The notes below the pieces were generated by a model. That model was not told the DNA's origin. It worked only from the letters and a program-made list of their open reading frames with translations, and did no database searches. A stretch of DNA of 64,000 bases. It comes from an uncultured Bacteroidia bacterium. Lineage in GTDB: Bacteria; Bacteroidota; Bacteroidia; Bacteroidales; UBA932. The first letter of the stretch is position 1. Each line of letters begins with the position of its first letter. Both the position numbers and the translations under genes were made by a program. Positions 40,901 through 48,801 of this stretch are shown here, one piece after another. The stretch covers positions 62,001-126,000 of the forward strand of contig CACZMF010000002.1 of the NCBI GenBank assembly GCA_902782225.1. Direction: 5' to 3'.

Positions 40901-42513
40901 GCCAGACCATCGAGTACTTCGAAATAAAGGTGAAGGACGCCACCGGCATCGCCCACGTGAGCGCTGTCGCTGAATCTTCCGGCGACAAGTCCACCAGCGA
41001 CGTCGAGATCGACGTGCTCAATCCCAATCCCGAGGTCACTAAGGGCAACACCCTGCTGCTTGCAGCCGGAGCCTCCAAGGAGCTTTCCGCCGACCTGTTC
41101 GGCACGCCCGGCACCAACAGCGCCGTGCTCGAGCTCTCCACCATCCCTGCAATCGACCTCCAGACCCGCCTGAAATATCTGCTCCAGTACCCTTATGGAT
41201 GCCTTGAGCAGACGGTTTCCGCCGCATTCCCGCAGCTCTACCTCGACAAGGTGATGACCTGCGACGAAAACGTCCGCGTGCGCAGCCGCATCAACATCGA
41301 AGGCGCCATCCGCAGGCTCCAGAACTACCGCAAGAGCGACGGCTCGCTGACCTACTGGCCCGGCTCCAACTATTCATCCCTCTTCGGCACCGCCTACGCC
41401 CTCCACTTCCTCAAGGAGGCCGAGGACGCCGGATATGCAGTTCCCGCCGACCTTAAGAAGGAAATCATCTCCTGGCTAGGCAGGGAAGTCACCAACACCA
41501 AGGAAGAGGCCACAGCCAGGGCTTACGGCGTGTTTGCCCTTGCCTCCGCCGGCAAGCCTCAGCGCAGCGCCATGAACCTGCTCCGTGAGAAGGTGAAGAA
41601 GATGCCTGCGGGAGCTGCCTGGCTGCTTGCCGCTGCTTATGCCATCGACGGCAAGAAGAACGTGGCGCGCGAGCTGACCGCATCCCTGAAATATGACGAC
41701 ACGATCTACGAGGCCTACGGCAGCTCCGACCGCAACCGCGCCGTCGCCCTGAAGACCATGCTCCTGCTCGGCCGCAAGGAAGACGCCTTCAAGCTTGCCG
41801 AAGCCATTGCCGCCAGACTTAACGACAAGTCGGTGTATATGAGCACCCAGTCCACCGCATGGAGCCTCTACTCCGTCTGTGACTACGCCCGCGCCAACGC
41901 CGGCGGCGTCCAGGCCAGCTGCACGGCCGGCGGAAAGACCTTCAAGTTCAGCGGCAACAAGTGCTTCGAGACCGTCACGCTGCCCGTGAAGGATGGCGAC
42001 AAGAAGGTTACGGTGAAGATAGACAACGCGTCCGCCGGCAATCTCTATGCGGTCGCTTCCGTGACCGGCATACCTCCGGCATCCCAGGAGAAGGCCGTCA
42101 GCAACAGGCTGAAGATGACTGTCAGCTATGTGGACCAGGACCGCAATCCCGTGCGCGTCGACACTCTTTCCCGCGGCAGGACTGTGCGTGTGGTCGTGAC
42201 CGTGACCAACACCGGTTCGGCCCGCATCAAGGACATTGCCCTCAACCACAAGTTCCCTTCCGGCTGGGAGATACAGAACGACAGGCTCTATTCCCAGTCT
42301 GTATCCTATCCTTCCGGAGTCGATTATCAGGACATCCGTGACGACAGGGTCTACAGCTTCTTCGACCTGCCTGCAGGCGGAAGCGTGACCATAGACACCA
42401 AGATCATTGCAACGTATCCCGGCCGCTTCTATCTGCCGGCCGTGAGTTGTACGGCAATGTACGATGCGACGTGCGCCGCACTCGTGCCCGGCCGCTGGGT
42501 TGAAGTTAAGTAA
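37945..42513 (+). CDS. Bacterial alpha-2-macroglobulin-like lipoprotein
   Basis: 1522 residues. Lipoprotein signal with lipobox CVAC (Cys about residue 20). A low-complexity acidic linker leads into a series of macroglobulin beta-sandwich domains; the family hallmark GERGVWRPGDTLHVTAI lies near residue 310. The bait-like and alpha-2-macroglobulin regions follow (LVDEGLLGLTSFKTPDAW near 805). The thioester motif YPYGCLEQTVSAAFPQLY near residue 1085 is intact (Cys and Gln of CLEQ), followed by the helical toroid domain and a terminal receptor-binding-like sandwich. It should trap attacking proteases in the periplasm or at the outer membrane. Pairing with PBP1C, which repairs peptidoglycan, is a known defence combination. 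Divergent from pbpC with overlapping promoters. Confidence 0.93.
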   Translation: MKLTKLFLSALAAVTVCVACNEENQGKEPAAGSPDAPETAAQVAVVENTYDAYEGDEATETESPEAPQIKLVSKGSILPSTGKMDILFSSYGYAKARFRVRKVFTSNILQFMQFESYETRYNLSKVARVLTDTTVVLGSTDAPHLRTVRNYAISMDELIKPEPGAIYFVEVRGEEPLEEEDFWDSDSYFGDYDTYEERSTFLLASDVALIAKSGSNKTEVFACDILSGAPLKGVKVKLYDDVLQELGKGVTDKDGRISFPAGGSGTYVTASSDKGAAYLALKYEKSLSTSNFDVSGTTAPGGLKTYIFGERGVWRPGDTLHVTAITMTEGSELPIGHPVVAELYNPDGQVTRTVTVRNDGSHIYHFPFTTDADAPTGQWRVGVKVGGQSFSKQIKIETVKPNKLDIDLQFDQKLLIPKSSCVGTISVNWLYGAPGSGLKVNGDVELTNAKTSFKGYEAYDFKDESRGFESQSRRYGDMLTDENGQVQVNTNMDLRGEGVPGMLNIAFTMRAFEPSGEFSSSWFSFKMSPFDAYVGLKTEKNTTQWGEEYIKAGAPHKFDVVTVGPDGKPVTVSDLHVEICHVDWSWWWNSASQMASYMSGKSKEIFFDKHISAVSGTGSFTYDWKNAPDGLYFIRVSDEAGGHSTSMLCEVYENYGSGSGNQSDAAARLAISANKESYNVGETAKLVIPSAPGNRALLSLEKGGRILRTEWIECKGESTEIQVPVTADMLPNVYAFVTLVQPHASTLNDAPIRLYGVQNLGVADAASHLEPQIDVPAEVKPETTLKFKVKEKNGKAMSYVVALVDEGLLGLTSFKTPDAWNAFYAKEALRVRTWDQYDDVIGAYGGKIEQLFAIGGDEEAVVNIKPQNAQRFKPVVAYFGPFTLKAGKSGSHSFDVPQYIGSLRAMVIATDGKAQGSSAANVAVTKPVMVQATLPRAMNIGETIKVPVTLITLKDNVGSVKLSIKADDLVEVVGPATKTVQAGKAGQTIEYFEIKVKDATGIAHVSAVAESSGDKSTSDVEIDVLNPNPEVTKGNTLLLAAGASKELSADLFGTPGTNSAVLELSTIPAIDLQTRLKYLLQYPYGCLEQTVSAAFPQLYLDKVMTCDENVRVRSRINIEGAIRRLQNYRKSDGSLTYWPGSNYSSLFGTAYALHFLKEAEDAGYAVPADLKKEIISWLGREVTNTKEEATARAYGVFALASAGKPQRSAMNLLREKVKKMPAGAAWLLAAAYAIDGKKNVARELTASLKYDDTIYEAYGSSDRNRAVALKTMLLLGRKEDAFKLAEAIAARLNDKSVYMSTQSTAWSLYSVCDYARANAGGVQASCTAGGKTFKFSGNKCFETVTLPVKDGDKKVTVKIDNASAGNLYAVASVTGIPPASQEKAVSNRLKMTVSYVDQDRNPVRVDTLSRGRTVRVVVTVTNTGSARIKDIALNHKFPSGWEIQNDRLYSQSVSYPSGVDYQDIRDDRVYSFFDLPAGGSVTIDTKIIATYPGRFYLPAVSCTAMYDATCAALVPGRWVEVK

Positions 42514-42515
42514 TA

Positions 42516-43379
42516 ATGTGGCTTTTACTGGCGGTTCTGTCCGCCATTCTTCTGGGCCTCTACGATGTGGCCAAGAAACAGGCGCTGCGGAAGAACGGTG
42601 TGCTCACCGTTCTTCTCGTGGCGACTGCTTTTTCAACCCTCTTCCTCTGTCCTTTTCTTAGGATAGGGCCGCTGAAAGACCATCTGCAACTGCTGCTGAA
42701 GGCAGTGCTGGTCACAGCTTCATGGGTGTCCGGGCTGGCTGCGCTGAAGCTGCTGCCGCTCACCACCGTGAGCACTTTCAAGGGCTCGCGGCCTGTCTTC
42801 GTGGTGCTGTTCTCGGTGCTGATCTTCGGGGAAAAGCTCGACTGGATGCAGTGGCTGGGCGTGGCTATAGTACTCGGGGCGCTCTTCCTGCTGGGCCACA
42901 CCAGCCGCAAGGACGCTCCCGCCAAAGTGCGGCGGGCCGGGTTTGTGTACCTTGGAATCTCAATCCTCACCGGGGTCGCCAGCGCCCTGTACGACAAGCA
43001 CATAATGTCCGCGCTCGAGCCCCTTTTCGTGCAGAGCTGGACCAATCTTTTCATCACCCTTCTCCTCGCCCTCTGCATTCTTGTCAGTCGCCTTGTTTGT
43101 CATTCTGAGCGCAGCGAAGAATCTGCTCCCCCCTTCCGCTGGGACTGGACCCTCCTTCTCGTGGCCGTGCTTATCACCGGAGCCGATATGCTGTATTTCT
43201 TCTCCCTCAAGCAGCCCGACGCCCTGCTGAGCATAATCTCCACCGTGCGCCGCACTTCCATAATCGTGACCTTCGTCTGCGGCGCCCTGCTTTTCAAGGA
43301 AGGGAATATCAGGGAGAAGAGTCTCAACCTGCTGATGATGGCCGCCGGACTTGCCTTGCTGCTCATTGGCAGCGCGTGA
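42516..43379 (+). CDS. EamA/DMT-family membrane transporter
   Basis: 287 residues with about ten hydrophobic helices in two halves (helix starts near residues 2, 33, 62, 90, 115, 145, 170, 210, 240, 265), the drug/metabolite transporter layout. The first half ends with KTGREPLKV-free cytoplasmic charges; substrate cannot be predicted. Residues about 194-203 (CHSERSEESA) are encoded by a dispersed DNA repeat and fall in the loop between helices of the two halves, without breaking the frame. The start follows the macroglobulin stop by 2 bases, so it is likely in the same transcript, though no functional link is evident. Confidence 0.82.
   Translation: MWLLLAVLSAILLGLYDVAKKQALRKNGVLTVLLVATAFSTLFLCPFLRIGPLKDHLQLLLKAVLVTASWVSGLAALKLLPLTTVSTFKGSRPVFVVLFSVLIFGEKLDWMQWLGVAIVLGALFLLGHTSRKDAPAKVRRAGFVYLGISILTGVASALYDKHIMSALEPLFVQSWTNLFITLLLALCILVSRLVCHSERSEESAPPFRWDWTLLLVAVLITGADMLYFFSLKQPDALLSIISTVRRTSIIVTFVCGALLFKEGNIREKSLNLLMMAAGLALLLIGSA
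43098..43124 (+). repeat. Dispersed SERSEES-type repeat inside a transporter gene
   Basis: The sequence TGTCATTCTGAGCGCAGCGA followed by AGAATCT is a second copy of the repeat at 35151-35178 (opposite orientation, a few differences). Here it is in frame within the EamA-type gene and is translated as CHSERSEES in a hydrophilic loop. Confidence 0.75.
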
Positions 43380-43396
43380 TATTTTTATTATATTTG
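43366..43396 (+). promoter_or_regulatory. Promoter for the SGNH hydrolase gene
   Basis: TTG at 43366-43368, inside the end of the EamA gene, and TATATTTG at 43389-43396 with a 20-base spacer match the Bacteroidetes consensus. ATG follows 31 bases later. Confidence 0.75.
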
Positions 43397-43427
43397 TGGA
43401 ACGATCATACACTAAAAACAAAGCTAT

Positions 43428-44603
43428 ATGAAGAAAGTATTCTATGCAGCCGTTGTCCTGCTTCTCGCCGTTTCCTGCGCCCCGAAGCTCTACAACGTGA
43501 CCAAGTCCTACGACGACAAGCATTTCGCCCAGCTCCAGGCTGTCATCGACAACCCCACGACCCCCAAGGGCACCAGCTACAGCTTCACCGAGGCCTGCGA
43601 TATAGGCCTGGTGGGCAAGATGTTCTACGACACCCCCAATCCCTACCACCGTATCGACACTGTCAAGTACAAGGGTATGACCAAGGGTGAGAACTTCCAG
43701 GCCCGCGTCCCTGCCGGCCTTGCCGTCATCTTCAAGACAAATGCTACTTCCATCAGCGTCCAGACAGAATGGGGCCAGCTCTACAACTCAGTGGCCACGA
43801 TGCCCATCGCCTACCGTGGCTACGACCTCTACATCAAGAACAAGAAGGGCGAGTGGCAGTGGGCCGCATCCGGCGCCACCAAGCCCGAGAAAGGAGGCGA
43901 CAACCTCGTGCTGATCAAGGACATGGCTCCCGGCGACAAGGAGTGCATCCTATATCTCCCGAACTATTGCGAGATCCGTTCCTGCAAGATAGGCACCACC
44001 GTGGGCTCATATATCCAGAGGCTCGACGGACAGTTCCGTGGCAAGGTCGTCTTCCACGGCTCCTCCTACACCCACGGCATCAGCACAAGCCGTCCCGGCA
44101 TGAGCTACCCTATGCAGTTCATGCGCCACACCGGCCTGCAGGTGCTTGCCTTCGGTATGAGCGGCAACTGCAAGATGCAGCCGTATTTCGCCGCCGTGCT
44201 TGAGAATGTCGATGCCGACGCCTACGTGTTCGACGCTTTCTCGAATCCCGACTACAAGATGATCAAGGAGCGCCTCCAGCCGTTCATCGACCGCATGATA
44301 GCCGCCCATCCCGGCAAGCCCCTCATCTTCCAGCAGACCATCTACCGTGAGGCCCGCAACTTCTCCCTGACCTATAACGCAAAGGAGCAGGCCAAGCAGG
44401 ATATGGCCAGCACACTGTTCGACGAACTGCTCAAGGATCCCAAGTATGCCGACGTCTATTTCATCCAGACCGACGCCTGCGCGAAGGGCAGCCACGAGTA
44501 CTCCGTGGACGGCACACATCCCGACGACCACGGCTACTATCTCTGGAGCAAGTCCATTGAGAAGCCCATCCTCGCCATCCTTGCCAAGTATGGTATCAAG
44601 TAG
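43428..44603 (+). CDS. SGNH/GDSL-family hydrolase lipoprotein
   Basis: 391 residues. Lipoprotein signal with lipobox AVSC (Cys about residue 17). The N-terminal half is a beta-rich domain (about 30-195). The C-terminal half is an SGNH hydrolase: VVFHGSSYTHGIS holds the nucleophilic Ser, FGMSGNCKM gives the Gly/Asn block, and VDGTHPDDHGYYLW carries the catalytic Asp and His. Family members are esterases, often removing acetyl groups from glycans. The two-domain architecture is common in gut Bacteroidetes. Expected at the outer membrane. Its last 14 bases overlap the next gene. Confidence 0.85.
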   Translation: MKKVFYAAVVLLLAVSCAPKLYNVTKSYDDKHFAQLQAVIDNPTTPKGTSYSFTEACDIGLVGKMFYDTPNPYHRIDTVKYKGMTKGENFQARVPAGLAVIFKTNATSISVQTEWGQLYNSVATMPIAYRGYDLYIKNKKGEWQWAASGATKPEKGGDNLVLIKDMAPGDKECILYLPNYCEIRSCKIGTTVGSYIQRLDGQFRGKVVFHGSSYTHGISTSRPGMSYPMQFMRHTGLQVLAFGMSGNCKMQPYFAAVLENVDADAYVFDAFSNPDYKMIKERLQPFIDRMIAAHPGKPLIFQQTIYREARNFSLTYNAKEQAKQDMASTLFDELLKDPKYADVYFIQTDACAKGSHEYSVDGTHPDDHGYYLWSKSIEKPILAILAKYGIK

Positions 44604-45333
44604 GGCTAAATTATTGATACTGATGCTGATTGCGGGAGCTGCGCTGCTTGCGTGCTCCCGCAATCATGCACCTGTGGTGGGCGTGAGTTGCTCCCGCAGC
44701 GGCTCCGGCAGCACTCTGCTCCCCACCACCTACACGGATGCGGTATCGCGCGCCGGGGGAGTGCCGCTGGTGATTCCGACCGTCCACACCGATGAGGAGG
44801 CCCGGGCCGTCGTCGCCGCTTTGGACGGCATTGTGTTCTCCGGCGGGGAGGATGTGGATCCGGCGTGGTACGGCGAGACCGTGTGGAATGAGACGGTGGA
44901 GGTGGATGCCGCAAGGGACACCAGCGACGTGCTCCTTGCCCGTGCTGCTCTCTCTGCCGGAAAGCCCATCCTCGCTATCTGCCGCGGCTCCCAGCTGCTG
45001 AACGTCGTGCTCGGCGGCACCCTGTGGCAGGACCTTCCGTCCCAGAAGGGCGTCTGCCACAGCGACGTGGTGCATCCCATCGGGCTCCGGGAAGGGTGCG
45101 TGCTCGCCCGTATCTACGGTCCTGACTCGTTGATTGTGAACTCGATGCACCATCAGGCCGTCAAGGACGAAGCCCCGGGTATCACCGTCACCGCCCGCGC
45201 TGCCGACGGCATCGTCGAGGCCTGGGAGACCGACCTGGTCTGGGCCGTGCAGTTCCATCCTGAAAAGATGCTCCGCGCCGGTGACTCCCGCTGGCTTGAG
45301 CTCTTCCGCGCCTTCGTCGACCGCGCCCGCTAA
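44590..45333 (+). CDS. Gamma-glutamyl hydrolase-type glutamine amidotransferase (peptidase C26), lipoprotein
   Basis: 247 residues. ATG at 44590 lies inside the previous gene and starts a lipoprotein signal (RAKLLILMLIAGAALLAC). The class I amidotransferase core is complete: ILAICRGSQLLNVVLGG with the nucleophilic Cys, and WAVQFHPEKM with His and Glu. The PuuD/C26 pattern is also clear in GIVFSGGEDVDPAWYGE. The E. coli PuuD is cytoplasmic, whereas this one is predicted to be exported and lipidated. That points to hydrolysis of gamma-glutamyl or folate-type peptides outside the cytoplasm rather than putrescine breakdown. Confidence 0.87.
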   Translation: MVSSRAKLLILMLIAGAALLACSRNHAPVVGVSCSRSGSGSTLLPTTYTDAVSRAGGVPLVIPTVHTDEEARAVVAALDGIVFSGGEDVDPAWYGETVWNETVEVDAARDTSDVLLARAALSAGKPILAICRGSQLLNVVLGGTLWQDLPSQKGVCHSDVVHPIGLREGCVLARIYGPDSLIVNSMHHQAVKDEAPGITVTARAADGIVEAWETDLVWAVQFHPEKMLRAGDSRWLELFRAFVDRAR

Positions 45334-45388
45334 CCCCCCTACCCTATAGCTACTTACGCATTTTGCCTGCATCAAATAGGACAATTCT

Positions 45389-48136
45389 ATGGCTGAAGAA
45401 TTCATAAAGATACGGGGCGCAAGGGCCCACAACCTGAAAAACGTGGATGTGGATATTCCGCGCGGGAAGTACGTGGTCATCACGGGCCTGAGCGGCAGCG
45501 GCAAGAGTTCCCTCGCCTTCGACACCATCTATGCCGAGGGGCAGCGCCGCTATATGAACACCCTCTCGCCGTATGCCAAGCACTTCATGGGCATCCTTGA
45601 AAAGCCCGACGTGGAAAGCATCGACGGCCTGAGCCCCATCATAGCCATAGAGCAGAAGACCACCAGCGCTAACCCGCGCTCCACGGTCGGCACCATCACG
45701 GAAATCTACGACTTCCTGCGGCTTCTCTACGCCAAGGCCTCCACTGCCTACTCCCCGGTGAGCGGCAAGGAGATGGTCCGTTACACCGATTCTCAGATAG
45801 TCGACCTCATAATGAAAGAGTATGCCGGGCGCAAATGCGTGCTGCTGGCTCCTCTGGTGCGGGGCCGAAAAGGCCACTACCGCGAGCTCTTCGAGCAGAT
45901 GCGCCGCCGCGGTTATTCCCAGATACGTATCGACGGCGAGATATGCGAACTGGCCGAGACCGAGGCCGTGGACCGCTACAAAGCCCATTTCATCGAACTG
46001 GTGGTGGACAAACTCAAGCCCGGCGAGGGCGACGAATCGAGGGTGCGCAGGTCGGTGGCGGGAGCCATCGGCATAGGCAAGGGCTCCGTGGCCGTGCTCG
46101 ACCCTTCCGACGGCTCGCTGCGGCATTTCTCCAAGCACCTTGTGGACCCGGAGTCCGGAATTTCCCTCCAGGAGCCGGCCCCGCACACTTTCTCCTTCAA
46201 TTCCCCGGAAGGCTACTGCCCGTATTGCAAGGGCCTTGGCTCCGTGCCGGACGTGAGCCCTGAGTCCATTATCCCGGACCCGTCGATGAGCGTTGCCGAC
46301 GGAGGCATAGTGCCCCTGGGGAAGGTCCGCGACAACCGGAAGTTCGAAATCGTGCGTGCAATAGCGCGCAAGCACAATTTTTCCCTTTATGAGCCCATTG
46401 CAGACCTGCCGCAGGAGTGCGTGACCATGCTGGTCTACGGCTCCGACGACCTCTACCGCATCGGCGAGGGGAACATGACCCAGATGGCCACTTGGGAAGG
46501 CGTTGTCGAAGACGTGGAAGACCGCATCGTCTGCCCGCAGTGCCACGGCACCCGTCTCAAGGAAGAGACAAACTGCTTCAAAATAGACGGGCGCACTATT
46601 TCGGAGGTCTCCACCCTCGAAATTTCCGAACTGCTGGAGTGGATACGCTCCCTGGGAGGCAGTCTGTCCGGACGCGGCAAGGCGGTGGCACGGGACGTGC
46701 TCCGGGAGCTTGACGACAGGCTGCAATTCCTTGTGGACGTGGGACTTGAGTACCTTTCCCTGGACCGCGCCACCGCTTCCCTTTCCGGCGGCGAGAGCCA
46801 GCGCATACGGCTTGCAACGCAGATAGGATCCAAGCTGGTGGGCGTGATTTATATCCTTGACGAGCCGTCCATAGGTCTCCACCAGAGGGACAACCGCAAG
46901 CTTATCGCATCCCTGAAGAAACTTCGCGACGAAGGCAACACCGTGGTCGTGGTGGAGCACGACGAGGAAACGATGCGTGCCGCCGACTGGCTCGTGGACG
47001 TGGGGCCGGGTGCAGGAGCCCTCGGAGGCAAGCTGTGTTACAATGGTCCCGCCGCAGAAATCGGCGGAGATTCCATCACGGCCGCATACCTACTCGGCAA
47101 GCGGAAAATCGAAGTCCCGTCCGTCCGAAGGAAGGGCAACGGCAAATTCATCACCCTTCGCGGAGCAAGCGGCAACAACCTGAAAAACATAGACATATCC
47201 TTCCCGCTCGGCTGCTTCATCGGAGTGGCCGGGGTCTCCGGAAGCGGCAAGAGCTCGCTTATCAACGAGACGCTTATGCCCATACTGAAGGGGCGCTTCT
47301 ACCATTTGAAGCAGAAACCGCTGCCTTATTCCGGCATTGAGGGGATTGAGAACATAGATAAGGTCATAGAGATAGACCAGGCCCCTATCGGACGCTCCCC
47401 GAGGTCCAACCCGGCCACTTTCACGGGCGTTTTCGACGATATCCGTAAATTGTTCGAGGAGACCAACGACGCCAAGGTGCGCGGCTTCAAGGCGGGACGC
47501 TTTTCATTCAACGTCCCCGGCGGCCGCTGCGAGGAGTGCAAGGGCGCAGGAATCAAGGTCGTGGAGATGAATTTCCTGCCGTCGGTGGCAGTGGTCTGCG
47601 ACGCCTGCAGGGGCCGCCGCTACAAGGAAGACACCCTCGCAGTCAAATACAAGGGCAAGAATATCAGCGAGGTGCTGGAAATGCCCGTTTCGGAGGCGTA
47701 TGAGTTTTTCAAAAATCATCCGAAGATCGCCCCGAAACTGAAAGCTCTCCTGGACGTGGGCCTGGGCTACATCCACCTGGGCCAGTCGAGCGTGACCCTG
47801 TCCGGAGGAGAGAGCCAGCGTATGAAACTTGCCGCCGAACTCTACAGAGCAGCCACAGGCAACACCCTCTACATGCTCGACGAACCCACCACCGGCCTGC
47901 ACTTCGAAGACATAAAAACCCTCCTGGACGTGCTCCAAAAGCTTGTCGACCAGGGCAATACCGTGATCATCATCGAGCACAACCCCGATATTCTGAAAAG
48001 CGTGGACTACATCTTCGACATGGGCCCCGAGGGCGGCCGCCGCGGCGGGCTCATCGTCGCCTCCGGCACCCCGGAGCAGCTCGCCTCCGACCCCGCCTCC
48101 GTTACCGGTCCCTACCTCGCTGACTCCCTGAAATAG
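45389..48136 (+). CDS. uvrA: Excinuclease ABC subunit A
   Basis: 915 residues. DNA damage sensor of nucleotide excision repair. Two ABC ATPase halves: Walker A in GLSGSGKSSLAFDTIYAEGQ (about residue 30) and in GVSGSGKSSLINETL (about 615). Signatures are LSGGESQRIRLATQ and LSGGESQRMKLAAEL; Walker B regions are YILDEPSIGLHQRD and YMLDEPTTGLHFED. The C-terminal zinc finger is present (CEECKGAGIK and CDACRG). In the first half only the second CxxC of a zinc module is seen (CPYCKGLG, and CPQCHG later). The expected preceding CxxC is replaced by a VDPESGISLQEPAP segment. It ends 10 bases before the convergent recO stop. Confidence 0.96.
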   Translation: MAEEFIKIRGARAHNLKNVDVDIPRGKYVVITGLSGSGKSSLAFDTIYAEGQRRYMNTLSPYAKHFMGILEKPDVESIDGLSPIIAIEQKTTSANPRSTVGTITEIYDFLRLLYAKASTAYSPVSGKEMVRYTDSQIVDLIMKEYAGRKCVLLAPLVRGRKGHYRELFEQMRRRGYSQIRIDGEICELAETEAVDRYKAHFIELVVDKLKPGEGDESRVRRSVAGAIGIGKGSVAVLDPSDGSLRHFSKHLVDPESGISLQEPAPHTFSFNSPEGYCPYCKGLGSVPDVSPESIIPDPSMSVADGGIVPLGKVRDNRKFEIVRAIARKHNFSLYEPIADLPQECVTMLVYGSDDLYRIGEGNMTQMATWEGVVEDVEDRIVCPQCHGTRLKEETNCFKIDGRTISEVSTLEISELLEWIRSLGGSLSGRGKAVARDVLRELDDRLQFLVDVGLEYLSLDRATASLSGGESQRIRLATQIGSKLVGVIYILDEPSIGLHQRDNRKLIASLKKLRDEGNTVVVVEHDEETMRAADWLVDVGPGAGALGGKLCYNGPAAEIGGDSITAAYLLGKRKIEVPSVRRKGNGKFITLRGASGNNLKNIDISFPLGCFIGVAGVSGSGKSSLINETLMPILKGRFYHLKQKPLPYSGIEGIENIDKVIEIDQAPIGRSPRSNPATFTGVFDDIRKLFEETNDAKVRGFKAGRFSFNVPGGRCEECKGAGIKVVEMNFLPSVAVVCDACRGRRYKEDTLAVKYKGKNISEVLEMPVSEAYEFFKNHPKIAPKLKALLDVGLGYIHLGQSSVTLSGGESQRMKLAAELYRAATGNTLYMLDEPTTGLHFEDIKTLLDVLQKLVDQGNTVIIIEHNPDILKSVDYIFDMGPEGGRRGGLIVASGTPEQLASDPASVTGPYLADSLK

Positions 48137-48146
48137 CCCGTTCCGG

Positions 48147-48797
48147 CTATCTGTACAGGTCTCGGAGCACCTGGAGGGAGCGGATGTTGATTTGGGAGTC
48201 GGTGTGGTAGCCGATGTAGTCCAAAAGGAGCGAAGCCACGGCGTTGCGCTGGACGCCGTTCATGGGGATGAGCAGAGTTTCGGCGGGGGAACTCGTAAGT
48301 AGCTGCTTTACGACATTCAGCTGCTCGCCCGCGAAGGGCGCCAGGTCCTCGAAAGTGGGGGAGAAGCCGAGCGCTCCGGCGAACTCCAGAAGGAAACGCA
48401 GGTGGTAGTTGGAAAAGTCGCTCTCAAGGGCGTCCAGCGTGAGGATGCTGCGCCGGCACCACTCGAAGAGGCCTTCTTCGAAACTGCCGTCCCTCAGCGT
48501 GCGGTAGAGCACCTCGCTCATGAAGAGCGTCATCGTGTTCTTCCGGATGTCGCCCCGGATGCCGCCGAGCGGCTCGCTGATGCTGAGTTCCCGAAGGCGC
48601 CAAAGGTCGGACTTGCTGTTCTCCACCACCTCTCCGTCGATAATCGACAGGGGCATGAAAAGGGCCATCGGAGACTTCCTGGACACGCTTGTGATGAAGC
48701 TGCGGCGCCCCCACTCAGGACTCAGGGTGTGGACGACAAGCGATTTGTCGCCCACTTTCGTCGTGGAGAGCAGGATGAACTCCGAGGCGTGGACCAT
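48147..48797 (-). CDS. recO: DNA repair protein RecO
   Basis: 216 residues. Recombination mediator loading RecA with RecR. N-terminal OB-fold about 1-80 (ASEFILLSTTKVGDKSLVVH, EWGRRSFITS). The helical domain that follows contains EVLYRTLRDGSFEEGLFEW and LRFLLEFAGALGFSPTF, both typical. The usual zinc-finger cysteines are absent, as in other Bacteroidetes RecO. It is somewhat shorter than the common 240 residues. Third gene of the minus-strand unit MBL hydrolase - nucleoside kinase - recO, 4 bases after the kinase stop. Confidence 0.85.
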   Translation of the reverse strand: MVHASEFILLSTTKVGDKSLVVHTLSPEWGRRSFITSVSRKSPMALFMPLSIIDGEVVENSKSDLWRLRELSISEPLGGIRGDIRKNTMTLFMSEVLYRTLRDGSFEEGLFEWCRRSILTLDALESDFSNYHLRFLLEFAGALGFSPTFEDLAPFAGEQLNVVKQLLTSSPAETLLIPMNGVQRNAVASLLLDYIGYHTDSQINIRSLQVLRDLYR

Positions 48798-48801
48798 CGC
48801 T

